Assembly: GCA_032433765.1 (NCBI GenBank)
Contig: JAVIAB010000124.1
Coordinates: 78,885,465-78,949,464 of the forward strand
Source: Megaustenia siamemsis
Lineage: Eukaryota > Mollusca > Gastropoda > Stylommatophora > Ariophantidae
DNA: 64,000 bases
Direction: 5' to 3'
Made by a program: the position numbers and the translations under genes. The number at the start of each line of letters is the position of its first letter. Position 1 is the first letter of the stretch. This document shows positions 1 through 13,000 of this stretch, one piece after another. The notes under the pieces are model-generated. The model searched no databases, had not been told where the DNA came from, and saw only the letters and a list, made by a program, of their open reading frames with translations.

Positions 1-1230
1 AGAAAGGAACAAGTAGTTATTGTCAGACTATGAGAACGGGACACAGCAGAGAGAGGAACAAGTAGTTATTGTCAGACTATGGGAACGGGACACATCAAAG
101 AAAGGAACAAGTAGTTATTGTCAGACTTATGGGAACGGGACACAGCAGAGAGAGGAGCAAGTAGTTATTGTCAGACTATGGGAACGGGACACAGCAGAGA
201 GAGGAGCAAGTAGTTATTGTCAGACTATGGGAACGGGACACAGCAGAGAGAGGAGCAAGTAGTTATTGTCAGACTATGGGAACGGGACACAGCAGAGAGA
301 GGAACAAGTAGTTATTGTCAGACTATGGGAACGGGACACTGCAGAGAAAGGAACAAGTAGTTATTGTCAGACTATGGGAACGGGACACTGCAGAGAGAGG
401 AACAAGTAGTTATTGTCAAACTATGGGAACGGGACACAGCAGAGAAAGGAACAAGTAGTTATTGTCAAACTATGGGAACGGGACACAGCAGAGAAAGGAA
501 CAAGTAGTTATTGTCAGACTATGGGAACGGGACACAGCAGAGAGAGAGGAACAAGTAGTTATTGTCAGACTATGGGAACGGGACACTGCAGAGAGAGGAG
601 CAAGTAGTTATTGTCAGACTATGGGAACGGGACACAGCAGAGAGAGGAGCAAGTAGTTATTGTCAGACTATGGGAACGGGACACAGCAGAGAGAGGAACA
701 AGTAGTTATTGTCAGACTATGGGAACGGGACACTGCAGAGAAAGGAACAAGTAGTTATTGTCAGACTATGGGAACGGGACACTGCAGAGAGAGGAACAAG
801 TAGTTATTGTCAAACTATGGGAACGGGACACAGCAGAGAAAGGAACAAGTAGTTATTGTCAAACTATGGGAACGGGACACAGCAGAGAAAGGAACAAGTA
901 GTTATTGTCAGACTATGGGAACGGGACACAGCAGAGAGAGAGGAACAAGTAGTTATTGTCAGACTATGGGAACGGGACACAGCAGAGAAAGGAACAAGTA
1001 GTTATTGTCAGACTATGGGAACGGGACACAGCAGAGAGAGGAACAAGTAGTTATTGTCAGACTATGGGAACGGGACACAGCAGAGAAAGGAACAAGTAGT
1101 TATTGTCAGACTATGGGAACGGGACACAGCAGAGAGAGGAACAAGTAGTTATTGTCAGACTATGGGAACGGGACACAGCAGAGAGAGGAACAAGTAGTTA
1201 TTGTCAGACTATGGGAACGGGACACAGCAG
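1..1230. repeat. 49-bp minisatellite, about 25 copies
   Basis: The unit contains AGTAGTTATTGTCAGACTAT followed by GGGAACGGGACACAGC. It repeats every 49 bp from the first base of the window, so the array extends beyond the left edge. Variation is mostly single bases plus an occasional extra GA. Because 49 is not a multiple of three, overlapping frames of 60-80 codons arise with no coding meaning. Confidence 0.95.
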
Positions 1231-1716
1231 ACTGAAAAGAAGAAAACGGGAGAAAAGGTTTTGGTTACAGCTTTAGGTAGGAAAGGGATAACACAAAATT
1301 AACAAGACATTGCGGCTCGGTAGACCTTCAGCTGGAGATATGGACACACCAAAAATATTTATAGGAAGGAAATAAAACTACATTACGGTAGCATGCTAGA
1401 CTGTCTGAACGGGAAAAAAATATGCTCAAGTGAATTCCCTGAAATTTTGTTTGTAGCGAGGTCGACTGTCAACTGAACTAAAATCACAATCGGCGAACAA
1501 CAATGGCGTGCAAGCACAAATATAAGAAGGGCTCTAAAAGTATGTGGAGATAGTTCCGTATATACTGCATCATTACAGGCAGTGCTAATATATATGCGTA
1601 TAATCATTCATGGACGCACTTCAGGGACAAACCAAGAAGAAGGTGATTTCAAGATATCAAGGAGACCTTGAACATGACAACCTAAGAAGTGGGATATCTG
1701 GCTAAAGATTCCTTCA
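1231..1716. other. unassigned single-copy-like DNA between minisatellites
   Basis: No supported gene. A 74-codon minus frame has no recognisable motif. Confidence 0.6.
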
Positions 1717-2326
1717 GACGGGATGTGGTGAATGCAACGTTCTGCAAAATGCCTTGCTCAGACGGGATGTGGTGAATGCAACGTTCTGCAAAATGCCTTG
1801 CTCAGACGGGATGTGGTGAATGCAACGTTCTGCAAAATGCCTTGCTCAGACTGGATGTGGTGAATGCAACGTTCTGCAAAATGTCTTGCTCTGACGAGAT
1901 GTGGTGAATGCACTGTTCTGCTAAATGTCTTGCTCTGACGAGATGTGGTGAATGCAACGTTCTGCAAAATGCCTTGCTCAGACGGGATGTGGTGAATGCA
2001 ACATTCTGCAAAATGCCTTGCTCAGACGGGATGTGGTGAATTCTACGTTCTGCAAAATGCCTTGCTCAGACGGGATGTGGTGAATGCAACGTTCTGCAAA
2101 ATGCCTTGCTCAGACTGGATGTGGTGAATGCAACGTTCTGCAAAATGCCTTGCTCAGACTGGATGTGGTGAATGCAACGTTCTGCAAAATGCCTTGCTCA
2201 GACTGGATGTGGTGAATGCAACGTTCTGCAAAATGTCTTGCTCTGACGAGATGTGGTGAATGCACTGTTCTGCTAAATGTCTTGCTCTGACGAGATGTGG
2301 TGAATGCAACGTTCTGCAAAATGCCA
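1717..2326. repeat. 44-bp minisatellite, about 14 copies
   Basis: The unit includes GACGGGATGTGGTGAATGCA and TTCTGCAAAATGCCTTGCTC. Two diverged unit types (with CTCTGACGAGATG) appear as a pair at 1880-1960 and again at 2230-2310, showing that a multi-unit block was duplicated. Confidence 0.93.
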
Positions 2327-2816
2327 TGCGACCTGATGAGATAACCATGATTAAACCTGCTCAAGTAAAAACATGCAAGACTACATGTATATACCTACCC
2401 ACACAAACACAAACAGATGTCCACAAGTATACCAAAGAGTGAAGCGTAAACTTTACCACAAAAGAATTAGCTCAATTTATTTCAGCAAAGATTCTTATCA
2501 AACACTAGAACATATTCTACAGGCATGTAAATCCATTGATGTTATGTTGTCGTGACTGTGACCTTTGACCGTGACTGTGACCTTCGACCGTGACTGTGAC
2601 CTTCGACCGCGCGAGTGAAAGACAAGGAGTTTACTGACTTCAGTACCCTCAAAACAGTCAATATATAACATCTTAAATAACTGAAGAATGAAAAAAAAAA
2701 AGAAAATAATTATAAGTTTTCTCGAAGTCCATGTAAATGATATATAAATAAACACACACACTGGTTCCTTCTCTTTCAGTACATATGTTGCGTTCTCTTC
2801 TTAAACAGCAATAAAT

Positions 2817-3220
2817 ACAGAGGAGGAATGAACGATTTAGAAGACAATAGAACCTAGATATCAAGGACGTTATAAAGAGGAGGAATGAACGATTTAGAAA
2901 ATAATAGAACCATGATATCAAGGACGTTATAAAGAGGAGGAATGAACGATTTAGAAAACAATAGAATCATGATATCAAGGACGTTATAAAGAGGAGGAAG
3001 GAACGATCTAAAAAACAATAGAACCATGATATCAAGGACGTTATAAAGAGGAGGAAGGAACGATTTAGAAAACAATAGAACCATGATATCAAGGACGTTA
3101 TAAAGAGGAGGAAGGAACGATTTAGAAAACAATAGAATCATGATACTAAGGATGTTATAAAGAGGAGGAATGAACGATTTAGAAAACAATAGAACCATGA
3201 TATCAAGGACGTTATAAAGG
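2817..3220. repeat. 57-bp minisatellite, about 7 copies
   Basis: The unit includes GGACGTTATAAAGAGGAGGA and GAACGATTTAGAAAACAATA. As 57 bp is 19 codons, the minus strand stays open for 114 codons with a repeating hydrophobic peptide, which is an artefact of the period. Confidence 0.9.
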
Positions 3221-3362
3221 CTACTCTAACTGGCGACACTGTTTGAAACGTTCAAACCGGAAGTTACAGGAGCAAAACATAATATGTACAGACTAAGGAC
3301 TACTTCATATTTAATAACTAAAAAAAATATATTATTTATTTATATATTTTTTGGCAATTTCA

Positions 3363-3868
<506 letters not shown>

Positions 3869-4371
3869 TTTCGGTCGAGGATGGCACATAGATCTGAAAT
3901 CATGATCATGTCTACAATTCACTGCTAGCTCTTGTTTTGATTTCAAAGCCTTAGTTGTGTCCTCTTTATTAGTTAATCCTCTTAGAGCTTACAGTTTGTG
4001 TTGGTCTTTCTTGTTTTCTCCCGCCACCCGGTTTCCATATGAAAGCCTCCCGTGGAAGTCTTTAACCATTCTGAACACATGGTCGATGCGCTTCCAACGT
4101 CTATAGCTTGCCACGTTTGGTTTCTTTTCTAATAATATTCCCTGGCGTGGTCTCCCCAAGTTACGCTTACATATCTTCGGTGACATTTATTTTCGAAGCC
4201 AAATGTTGGTATATATATTAATCTTTACACTGTGTATATGTTTTCAATTGTCTATTAATTCCAATTGTCCTTCTTTAGTCAGACACTTTTAAATCGCTGA
4301 GTTAAAAGAAAAAAGTATTTCAATCTTAAGTCGTGTAAAATATCATTTTTTTATAGAAATACAAAAAAATG
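3869..4371. other. unassigned, possibly old transposon debris
   Basis: A minus-strand frame reads RNLGRPRQGILLEKKP and RRWKRIDHVFRM, which looks like the C-terminus of some transposon or retroelement protein, but I cannot name it. Confidence 0.35.
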
Positions 4372-4848
4372 AGGAAGATGCTATGCAATTCATTTTTGAC
4401 AATCGAAACAAGAAAAAGAGTTCTTAAATGTTATGTAGAGTCAGTCTTAACATATGGATGTGAATCATGGACAATAGGACAACAAACAAGAAAATGACTG
4501 GAGTCTGTAGAAATGTGGTTTTACAGAAGAATGTTGAGAATACCATGGACAGCTAAGAAGAGTAACGAAAACGTTCTGAAAGAGGCCAAAGCAAAAAGAG
4601 AGCTAATTTCCAATATTAGAAAGAAACAATCATCATTTTTTGGACATGTAATGAGAAGAGAACAACTGGAATATATTGTAACAACTGGGAAAATTGAGGG
4701 ACGAAGAGATAGAAGGAAGCAAAGAGAAAAAATACCAGACAGCTTAAGAGAAGGGCATGGCAGAAGGTCAACAACAGAAATTATAAATAACTGTCTAGAT
4801 CGAAAGTTGTGGAGAGACATGATCACCTACGCCAGCAGGTCCGGTACT

Positions 4849-4879
<31 letters not shown>

Positions 4880-4882
4880 AGA
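4372..4882 (+). pseudogene. non-LTR retrotransposon 3' end (family 1)
   Basis: The fragment encodes the end of an RT protein, with the motifs FYRRMLRIPWTAKKS and FFGHVMRREQLEYIV, followed by a basic DRRKQREK stretch and WRDMITYA. An in-frame stop lies before the first motif. The stop codon is part of a (TGA)n tail that ends at about 4880. Reverse transcriptase motifs proper are absent, so the copy is 5' truncated and non-functional. Confidence 0.8.
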
Positions 4883-5494
4883 AATACGACTCAAGCTACT
4901 CAAGCGATCTTGACTCTGAGTGACCCTCTGAGTGACCCTCCGAGTGACCCTCTGAGTGACCCTACAGTAACTATGTATCCACTTTAAAGCAAAAAATGAG
5001 TGCTACAGTGCTTGTTGTACGAGGAATAGTGAAAACAATCTCACTTAATGTGTACACTTCCTTCAGTCCAGAATCTAAATGATCCTCTTTCATAAACTTG
5101 ACAAGTTAAAAAATAGGCAACTCTTGAAATAATTCAGGACTTGCATAAATGAGAGTTAAGTTCACTTTTAAGATGGAAATGATCAAATCTGGTTCCATAA
5201 GCCAGTCTTACTTGACATAAGAGTTCACCAGGAAAGGGTTTGTTTTAGTTGTCAACGTTTAGTTGTCAGAAAATATTCCAAAATTCAAATGTGTTCTTCA
5301 ATAATTTCATAAAATGGAATAAAATTAACTTAAATGTGTAGGAAAAAGATAAATCAGAACACTATATCCTATATACACACTAATCGATCCGCTCCACAAT
5401 AACTAGTGTATACGCCTCTTTTGAATAGCTTTGTGCTACTCCCTATCGCGTACAACACAGCCAACTACAGACACAGCTACTCTAAATTAGAAAT

Positions 5495-6205
5495 AGAAAG
5501 GTCTCAGTCTGAATAGTAAGAAAACAGAAGTAATGGTTATATCGAAGAAACAATCATCACCATCATACAGCATAAAAATAGACAAGACAAATCTGAAACA
5601 AGTGCAACGTTTGAAATACTTGGACACAGTGATAACATCAGATGGAAGATGCAATACAGAAATAAAAAACAGAATAGCTCAGGCCAAAATAGCATTTCAG
5701 AAAATGAAAAAATATCTTATGCAACAAATCTATGTCAATAGAAATGAGAAAGAGTGTTCATCGATGCTATATAGAACCAATTCTGACCTCTGGAAGCCAA
5801 TCATGGACAATAGACAAACAAATGAAAAGACGATTAGAGGCCACAGAGATGGAATTTCTCAGAAGAATGTTGAAAGTTCCCTGGACAGCTAAACGACTTA
5901 TGAGAAAGTTCTCAAAGAGGCCAACACAAAAAGGGAGTTCTTAAAAAACATCAGAAAGAAGCAATCAACATTTTTTGGGCACATCATGAGAAGAGGAAAG
6001 TTGGAATACTTGGTTACAACTGGCAAAATAAAGGGAAAGAGAGATCGCGGACGACAAAGAGAGAAAATACTGGATAGCTTGGTGTCATGGCATGGAAAAC
6101 AGTCAACAACAGAACTCATACGATGCACTGTGGATAGAAGATTGTGGAAGGACATGATCGCCAACGCCAACCGGTACGGCTCATGATGATGATGATGATG
6201 ACTCT
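5495..6205 (+). pseudogene. non-LTR retrotransposon 3' end (family 1), frameshifted
   Basis: This longer family-1 copy includes LKQVQRLKYLDTVITSDGRC, the post-RT thumb-like region, then shifts frame near 5840 into FLRRMLKVPWTAKRL and again near 5940 before FFGHIMRRGKLEYLV. It ends with a stop codon merging into (ATG)n at 6180-6203. At least two frameshifts mark it as dead. Confidence 0.8.
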
Positions 6206-7104
6206 AAATTTGGTAAAAATATGCATCTCACTGTTAAGTCTAATTATAGCACCACTGTGAGCTAGATAAAAACAGCACACCTAATAAAGAGGTCCTTAGC
6301 TCTCATCTGATTATTCGTACAGAACACTTTAACGCTTGCTTATATTAACAGTCAAGCATCAGCATTTAGACAATGCTACCAATGAATATTACTGACACTG
6401 TATTTAAAATTATACTCAAATAATAACATAAAAAACAGTAATAAATTACCGGAGTTTCAGTTGAACGTGCGCAGTACGCGTAGCACGCAAAAACGGTATG
6501 CCACAAGTGAAGTGGATAACTCTCAATTTCCTATGAATTCTAGTTCCCCTTGATAACTCTGGATCATCACAAATGGATTATACGGACTGCTTGTAATAAA
6601 TTAAATTAATGGAATTTTCTTCCATTTTCTTTATAATGGACTTTCTTCCAAGATGGCGTCCGTATGTGGACAGTGTTTTCTGTTACAGCGTGTGTTGTTT
6701 CCAAATAAGCCTGTTATACGCGATTTTTTTATTGGATTTAATGTTCTGTTCACGCCTTTTGTGGCTGTTTAACTTCTGACAGGCTGGTTGTCGATGGAAA
6801 TTCTCCTTGCTAAGTGGATAATTATCTTCTTTTCCATCGAGATAGACCTTTCGGTGATAGGTCATTTGTTTTTCACTGTTGCTCAGGGCAGACGGAGTCC
6901 ATTCTGAATTGTACAAAGTCTGAGACAGTGGATGGGGCGATAGAGTCAGCAATGATCAACGGCTCAGAAAGCGAAAACAGCAAAATGTGTGGTACACAAG
7001 AGGCATATTCAGGACACGAAAGATAATATGGCAGACCACCGTGAAAGAAGCTGGACATCACGTACTATTCCAAAGAAAGCCATGGAGAGGAATTCTAACT
7101 TATG
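6206..7104. other. unassigned AT-rich DNA
   Basis: I see no supported exon. A stretch near 6885 has an acceptor-like tttcactgttgctcag, but no downstream frame resembles the receptor family. Confidence 0.5.
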
Positions 7105-7490
7105 TCATAATAAAATTGAAGACTTTGAAATGTGGGTATATAGAAGAATAGGTAGAATTGGAATTAAAGGAAAGAAAACAAACGATGAAGTCATAAAACA
7201 AATAAAAATGAAAAGAGATATACTGAATACAATTCAAACAAGACAAATGCGATTTTTGGGGAATGTTAAAAGACACACCAGCCTGCTAAAAGTAATCTTG
7301 GAAGGGAAAATACAAGGTAAAAGAGGCAGAGGCAGACCAAGACTAATGGGAAAGAGTAACATCAAAATATGGACAAGTCAGCCTATGATAACCTGCACCA
7401 TCAAAGCAAGAGACAGAGCAGAATTGAGCTCAATGGTAGCCAAACTTCGATGCGAAGACGGCACTCAATGATAATGTTGATGATGAATGG
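7105..7490 (+). pseudogene. non-LTR retrotransposon 3' end (family 2)
   Basis: The fragment encodes EMWVYRRIGRIGIKGKKTND, FLGNVKRHTSLLKVILEG and a GRGRPRL motif, ending CEDGTQ before a weak ATG-rich tail. It lies about 190 bp upstream of the first recognised receptor exon, in the same orientation. Confidence 0.8.
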
Positions 7491-7676
7491 TATTTTAACA
7501 ATTGTTTCTTTATTTTTCTGGATATTATTTCTATTTGTCATTTTTTTTCAAGCTTCCCTTAAAGCAGTTTATATTTGTATTAAAAAATAATTTCTTCAAA
7601 AGTTGTAAGCATATTTTTTGTGAAAGTAGTTACATCATCCATAAAATTGCGCTATTCATTTTTCGTTGCTATACAG

Positions 7677-7916
7677 AGTACAACAATAGCTGGTCGTTCC
7701 TCGGAGCACGCGGGTCATCAACTAATGGGGTCAGCGTGACGTCATTCACAGATTTTGTGACGTCATGTCCCGACTTAAGCACATGCCAGACATGCTCCTC
7801 TCCTGGTCCGTCCTTGACATTGTTTGTTGAGGGTTTGTTGAGAGCCGCCTCGTTCAGGCTCAACTCAAGTACCTCAGTCAGTGATGTCAGAGTCTTCCGG
7901 TACAACCTTGACCCCA
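7677..7916 (+). CDS. CD36/SCARB-type receptor, internal ectodomain exon (first recognised exon)
   Basis: CD36, SR-B1 and LIMP-2 proteins are two-pass membrane receptors or lipid transporters with a large glycosylated ectodomain. This exon encodes about 79 residues, including VEGLLRAASFRL and VRVFRYNLDP, which fit the family's 'CRSIY...V.GI..YRF.LP' region. The 3' splice site follows a T-rich tract ending in tgctatacag. The donor is GTGAGT at 7917, leaving one base of a split codon (phase 1) that joins in frame to the 12520 exon. A start at 7679 is also possible. Three cysteines sit in a CPDLSTCQTC motif, and NNS and NSS glycosylation sites are present. The usual extra family cysteines are not seen in the downstream exons. 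The N-terminal cytoplasmic tail, first membrane helix and early ectodomain were not found upstream in the window. Confidence 0.75.
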
Positions 7917-8159
7917 GTGAGTGACGCATGCTAATAATTCAGCCATTCATTCATATCACTTCATGTGTGTGACTGTAAGAGTGTGTACACACTTCACATA
8001 TACCCAGACATGCTCAAACATGTTTAACTTTGTCCTTCGCTAGATCTGAAAAGTGATAAGTGAGTTACAATGTGTAACTGGTCATCTCCCTTTCTCTAGT
8101 AATATCTTCTGCGTAATATATTGCACATTTACTTCCTTTCTGCCTTTTTGTGGATCTTA

Positions 8160-8560
8160 CTGCCCATCTTTCTTGCTACCTGCATATCTTTACACCTATA
8201 CTTCTGTCTGCATGTGTATCTTATGTATATCTTTCTGGCTACATGTGTATCTTATTTATATCTTTCTGTCTACCTGTGTAACTTTATTTCTATCTATCTG
8301 TCTACCTGTGTAACTTTATTTCTATCTATCTGTCTAACTGTGTATTTTGTTGTATATTTTTCTGGTTATATATGTATCGCTATGCCTATCCGTCTGTCCA
8401 TCTGTATATATACACCTTTACGATTACCGTGTATCTATATATCTATCTTTCTACTTACCAGTTGATCTATCTCTATCTTTAAGTCTAACCGTGTATTTGT
8501 CTATATTTTTGTCTACCCGTGTATCTATATATATATATATATATATATATACTTCTGACT
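8160..8560. repeat. degenerate CTAT/CTGT-rich tract with short (TA)n
   Basis: The tract is dominated by interspersed TATCTTTCTG, CTACCTGTGT and CTATCTATCTG motifs, with (TA)n at 8528-8552. It lies in the intron after the first recognised receptor exon. Open frames here are low complexity. Confidence 0.8.
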
Positions 8561-9029
8561 AACTGTGTATTTATATATTTATCTTTTTATTTGTCAAATT
8601 AGCTATGTGTCTGTCTTTCTGCATACTTTTTCCTGTCATTTTTAAAAATCTGCAATCTGTATCTTTCTTTACCTTTTATCTGCCGTATGTACATCTTTCT
8701 ATTTTTTTTTAAATCCTTCTTACGTGTATCTTTCTCTCTTTTTTATGAGCTAAATGTATACTTTCTCTCTTTTTATCTGCTATAGCCGTACCTTTCTGTC
8801 TTTAAAATTAGTCATTCTGTTTGTATTTCTCTGTCATGTTATCTATAATTTGCATAGCAGAAAGAAACAAAGAAAAAAAAAACTATTATGTTGAATGTAA
8901 ATAGGATTTTGCTGTTCATGAAACGAAGGGAAAGTTAACTCGCAGATGTAAATAATCAGTCACAAATAACGAGACATAAGTCCAAGACATTTTTCAATAT
9001 AAACACTCATTAATGAGATCGGTTAAGCG

Positions 9030-10200
9030 AGTCTCGCATGGGGTTTCGATACAACATAGGATGTACTGACGCTCTATTCACCCTAAAACAGCTAGCAGAA
9101 AGTACGGCAGAACACAATACAAATGTGTACATAGGTTTCATTGACCAGAAAAAACGCATTTTATTGAGTAAACAGAGAACAACTGTGGGAGATACTAACA
9201 ACATACGGGGTAAACCAACATTTAACCAACCTAATTAAAAGTTTCTACATCAACAGCACCTGCACAGTCAGAACAGCAGCAGGCGACACATACCACATCG
9301 AAGTTAGATCAGGACTAAGACAGGGGTACGTACTATTCCCCCTCCCTTTCTGTTCATTGCATACATGAACTCCATATGCAAGTTAGCCAACCCATCAGAG
9401 ACAGGAGATCAACTAGCTTCTTTTGCAGACGATCAGGCACTAATACATGAACAAATATAAGATCTACAAGAACACTTAAATAGACTCAACAGAAAAGGCA
9501 CAAATACGACATGTAAATCAGCAACAATATAAGAGAAGTCATGAATATTGCAAAAGTAAAACAGAACATCAACATAACTATGGACGACATACAACTAAAA
9601 CAAGTAGAGGAATTTAAATACCTAGGAAGTCTAGTGACAAACGACAATTCACAAACAGCAGAAATAGACTCAAGAAGCAACAAAGCTTGTCATATCATAG
9701 GACAGTTATAACCACTATTGTCCAAAAAAGAAATAACTCTAGAGGCAAAATGGGCACTCTACAATACAATCTTCATTCCAACGATGTACTACCAATGTCA
9801 TTCCTGAATTCTAGATGCAAGAACAACAAGTAAAATAACCACCACCGAGATTAAATGTGTTAGACGAATGGCAAGAAACAGAGAGTTAAGATCAATAATG
9901 ATACATTGAGAAAAAAGCTAGAAATAACCTTCGCCGTAGAATATATAAGGCAACAACAGATAAAATGGTTTAGCTACGTGATAAGGCAGAAAGATCAAAA
10001 CACAACGAGCCTTCAGTAAACATAACGAAAACACCAGACCCAAGCAGGGACCGCGACAAAGATGGATTGATGGAATATTAGAAACACTAGGGAACATAAC
10101 AGTAGCAGAGGCAGACAGAAAATGAAAGGATGGATTGATGGAATATTAGAAACACAAGAAAACATAACAGCAGCAGAGGCAGACAGAAGATAAAAACATT
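9030..10200 (+). pseudogene. degraded non-LTR retrotransposon RT (family 3)
   Basis: Reading-frame pieces show GFRYNIGCTDALFTLKQLAE, NVYIGFIDQKK, VRSGLRQGYVL and, further on, VEEFKYLGSLVTNDNSQ and KCVRRMARNRELRS. They occur in the order expected for the palm, thumb and C-terminal regions. Many stops and shifts separate them. A short tandem duplication around 10056-10195 repeats the GATGGATTGATGG segment. Confidence 0.75.
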
Positions 10201-10884
10201 GCAAATTATATCCCCTCCCCCCCCCCTTCCTCGTCGCAGAAAGGCAAATGAGGAAGGAAAGAAGAGAAAGAAGAAGATTAATGAAATCTGGGTGGAGAGG
10301 AACTGGACAAAAACGATAAACCGGAGAAGGATGATGATGGACATCCTGCAGACAATGGAACGAGATATAGATGGAGAGAGAGTGAGAGAGAGAGTGAATT
10401 ATAAGGCTGCAGGCCTAAAAGAGTTGTAAACCACACTTGCCGTTAAATATATAAAGAAACAAAGAAACAACAAATGAAACGAGAAACAGGCATAACAATA
10501 GTCCGCGTACTTAGACACAGGAATAGACAGATGGAGATAGAGAGAATTATAAGCGTGCAGAACTAACAAGACATGGATCACCTATCCTGCAGTAGACTAT
10601 AAGCCTGAAACAAAACATTACACGTGACAAGACAGGTACAAGTTACAACGAGCCACACAGGCGCTATCGGAACGAAATGACGAGCAGACAATGAATTAGA
10701 ACACTTGCAAACATTGACCGAGGAAATCATCAAAAGACAACAGACTATCTTATCGTCCACGCTGAAAGGGAAATGAGGAATAAAACAGGATAAAAAGATC
10801 AATGCAGCGGTATGGGTGAGGGTTTCTTCTTTTTTTTTCTTCAGATTCAATAAACATCTTATTGAAACTTTCAGCGGCCTTAGG

Positions 10885-12080
10885 TGGTGTCATCTATTTG
10901 TTTATTATCATCTGATGGATATGTTCGATGTTAAATAATGACGATCAGTCGGCTAAACTAAACTAAACTAATCTATGTTGGTTAACATCTTATGGATATG
11001 TCCGATGTTAAATAAAGACGACTAGTCGACTGAACTACACTAAACTAAACTATGTTGGTTAACATCTTATGGATATGTCCGATGTTAAATAATGACGACC
11101 AGTCGACGAAACTAAACTAAGCTAATCTATGTTGGTTAACATCTTATGGATATGTCCGATGTTAAATAAAGACGACTAGTCGACTGAACTACACTAAACT
11201 AAACTAAACTAAACTAAACTAAACCAAACTAAACTAAACTAAACTAAACTAAACTAAACTAAACTAAACTAAACTAAACTAAACTAAACTAAACTAAACT
11301 ATGTTGGTTAACATCTTAAAGATATGTCCGATATTAATTAATGACGACCAGTCAACTGAATTAAACTATTAGTTAACATATAATGGGTGTAAAAAATAAA
11401 GTAAGTAAAGTGCCCCGTCACGCCAAGTGGCGTATAGGGAATAAGGTGTTAGTAACCATAATTGTTATAGACCTTCGGCACATGATTTTTTAGGCAATAT
11501 TGTCGGTATTACGTCCGTGCCGCTTTACTTTCACTGAAAAATCCGGTACCCATTAAAGACTGGGTGATCCCGGAAGCCGTCGATCAGGATCGAATACGTT
11601 GCCCTTTGTAGTCCAGTTCACTAACCACAGAGCTATCGCGGCTCCCTTCTAACGGATGCGTCCGATGTTAAACAATGACGACCATTCAACTACACCAAAC
11701 TAAACTACGCTATTTAACGTCTTATTGGCTTGTCCGATGTTAAACAATGACGACCATTCAACTACACCAAACTAAACTACGCTATTTAACGTCTTATTGG
11801 CTTGTCCGATGTTAAACAATGACGACCATTCAACTACACCAAACTAAACTACGCTATTTAACGTCTTATTGGCTTGTCCGATGTTAAACAATGACGACCT
11901 ATTTATTTAACTAAACTAAACTAAACTAAACTAAACTAAACTAAACTAAACTAAACCAAACTAAACTACGCTAGTTAACGTCTTATTGGCTTGTCCGATG
12001 TTAAACAATGACGATCTATTTATTTAACTAAACTAAACTATGTTGGTTAACGTCTTATGGACGTGTTCCATGTTAATTAT
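10885..12080. repeat. complex tandem repeat with pure TAAAC tract
   Basis: Units of roughly 60-110 bp contain GTTAACATCTTATGGATATG, TCCGATGTTAAATAATGACG and runs of CTAAA. A pure (TAAAC)n tract spans about 11187-11300 and a second lies at 11910-11960. A cleaner 64-bp-scale unit with CGTCTTATTGGCTTGTCCGA repeats three to four times at 11650-11900. A SINE-2 copy (11395-11646) interrupts the array. Confidence 0.85.
11395..11646 (-). mobile_element. SINE-2 copy (tRNA-derived)
   Basis: On the minus strand the element begins GAGCCGCGATAGCTCTGTGG, with a tRNA-like A box and a B-box-like TTCGATCCTGA, followed by a body with CACCCAGTCTTTAATGGG and ending in CACTTGGCGTGACGGGGCAC. It inserted in the TAAAC-rich repeat. 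Confidence 0.8.
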
Positions 12081-12097
12081 CGCTAACCGTTTACTAA

Positions 12098-12345
12098 ATT
12101 TTAACTGGACTACAAAGGACAAGAGGTATGATTCGATCCTAACCGACGGCTTCCGGTTCACCCAGCCTTTAATGGGTACCGGAAATTTTTATGGAAAGTA
12201 AAGCGGCACAGGCGTAATACCGACAACATTACCCCAAAAATCATGTGCCGAAGGTCTGTAAAATGTATGGTCACTAACACCATATTCCCTATACGCCGCC
12301 ACTTGGCGTGACGAGGGTACTTTACTTTACTACTTTTATTTACTA
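12098..12345 (+). mobile_element. SINE-2 copy, head partly lost
   Basis: The body from GAACTGGACTACAAAGGAC-like sequence to GGCGTGACGAGGGTACTTTA matches the other copies; the A-box region is degraded. It is about 175 bp upstream of the receptor exon at 12520. Confidence 0.75.
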
Positions 12346-12519
12346 AATTAAACACCGTTGATCAATATCTAACCATGACCTTGTAACTAATTGTCCACTA
12401 AACTTAAAAAAACACACAAATGTCAATGAAGAAGAAGAGGAAGAAGAAGAAGGTAAATTAGTGAGATATTTATCGTGACATGAAAGACTGTGTACAATTG
12501 TACTGTGTTCCGTGAACAG

Positions 12520-12677
12520 ATGCTTTCAGTAGTTCCAGTCAGCTGGACATAGCCAACAATCTACAGAACATGACCACAGTGGCCGGGTACCTCTCGTGGG
12601 CCAGTCTTCCACTGGTGACACAAGACCAGATGGACCACGTCATTCTAGACACAGCTCCTATCCCTGTTGAGTCTTAC
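12520..12677 (+). CDS. CD36/SCARB-type receptor, ectodomain exon
   Basis: The exon starts after the acceptor cgtgaacag and ends at the strong donor GTAAGT at 12678. Its first two bases complete the codon split by the 7916 donor, giving the junction NLDPNAFSSS, and it ends in phase 0. It encodes about 53 residues including AGYLSWASLPLVT, matching the family's 'G.P.yiS.PHFLy' segment, although the PHF triplet is replaced by SLP. It ends LDTAPIPVESY, directly before the family's 'EP.TG' motif in the next exon. The segment between the YRF-like and YIS-like motifs is shorter than in vertebrate CD36 and lacks its cysteines. The longer open frame that runs past the donor is intron read-through and T-rich. 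Confidence 0.8.
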
Positions 12678-13000
12678 GTAAGTGTCATGAAGTTGTCCAT
12701 GCTGTCTAAATCCGTGTTCGGGCTGTTTAGTTGCCACTTTATTTATTTTCTCTTTGCAGTCTTGATAGTTTGTTCTTTCTGTTTTCATGTATCCTTATTT
12801 ACACTTTCTGATTTTTGTTTTACTTATTTGTGTTGCGTTCTGATTGTGTGTGCCTTTTTGGACTGTCTCGAGATTTTACATGTTTTTCTTAGTATTTTGT
12901 TAATATTATTATTGTTTATATTGTTTTATTGCTATTGTTTTTTATTTATTGTTTTTATTGTGTATGTTTGTCTTCTGTCTGTTTGAATGTGTTTATAGTG

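Noticed and set aside
1..3220. Regularly spaced repeats resembling a CRISPR array
   Set aside because: Units are contiguous without unique spacers, and the genome is eukaryotic; these are minisatellites.
9038..9238. Small host gene
   Set aside because: GFRYNIGCTDALFTL and YIGFIDQKK are reverse transcriptase palm motifs from a dead retrotransposon.
12570..12986. 138-codon plus-strand gene
   Set aside because: Only the part up to 12677 is exonic; it ends at a strong GTAAGT donor, and the rest is T-rich intron.
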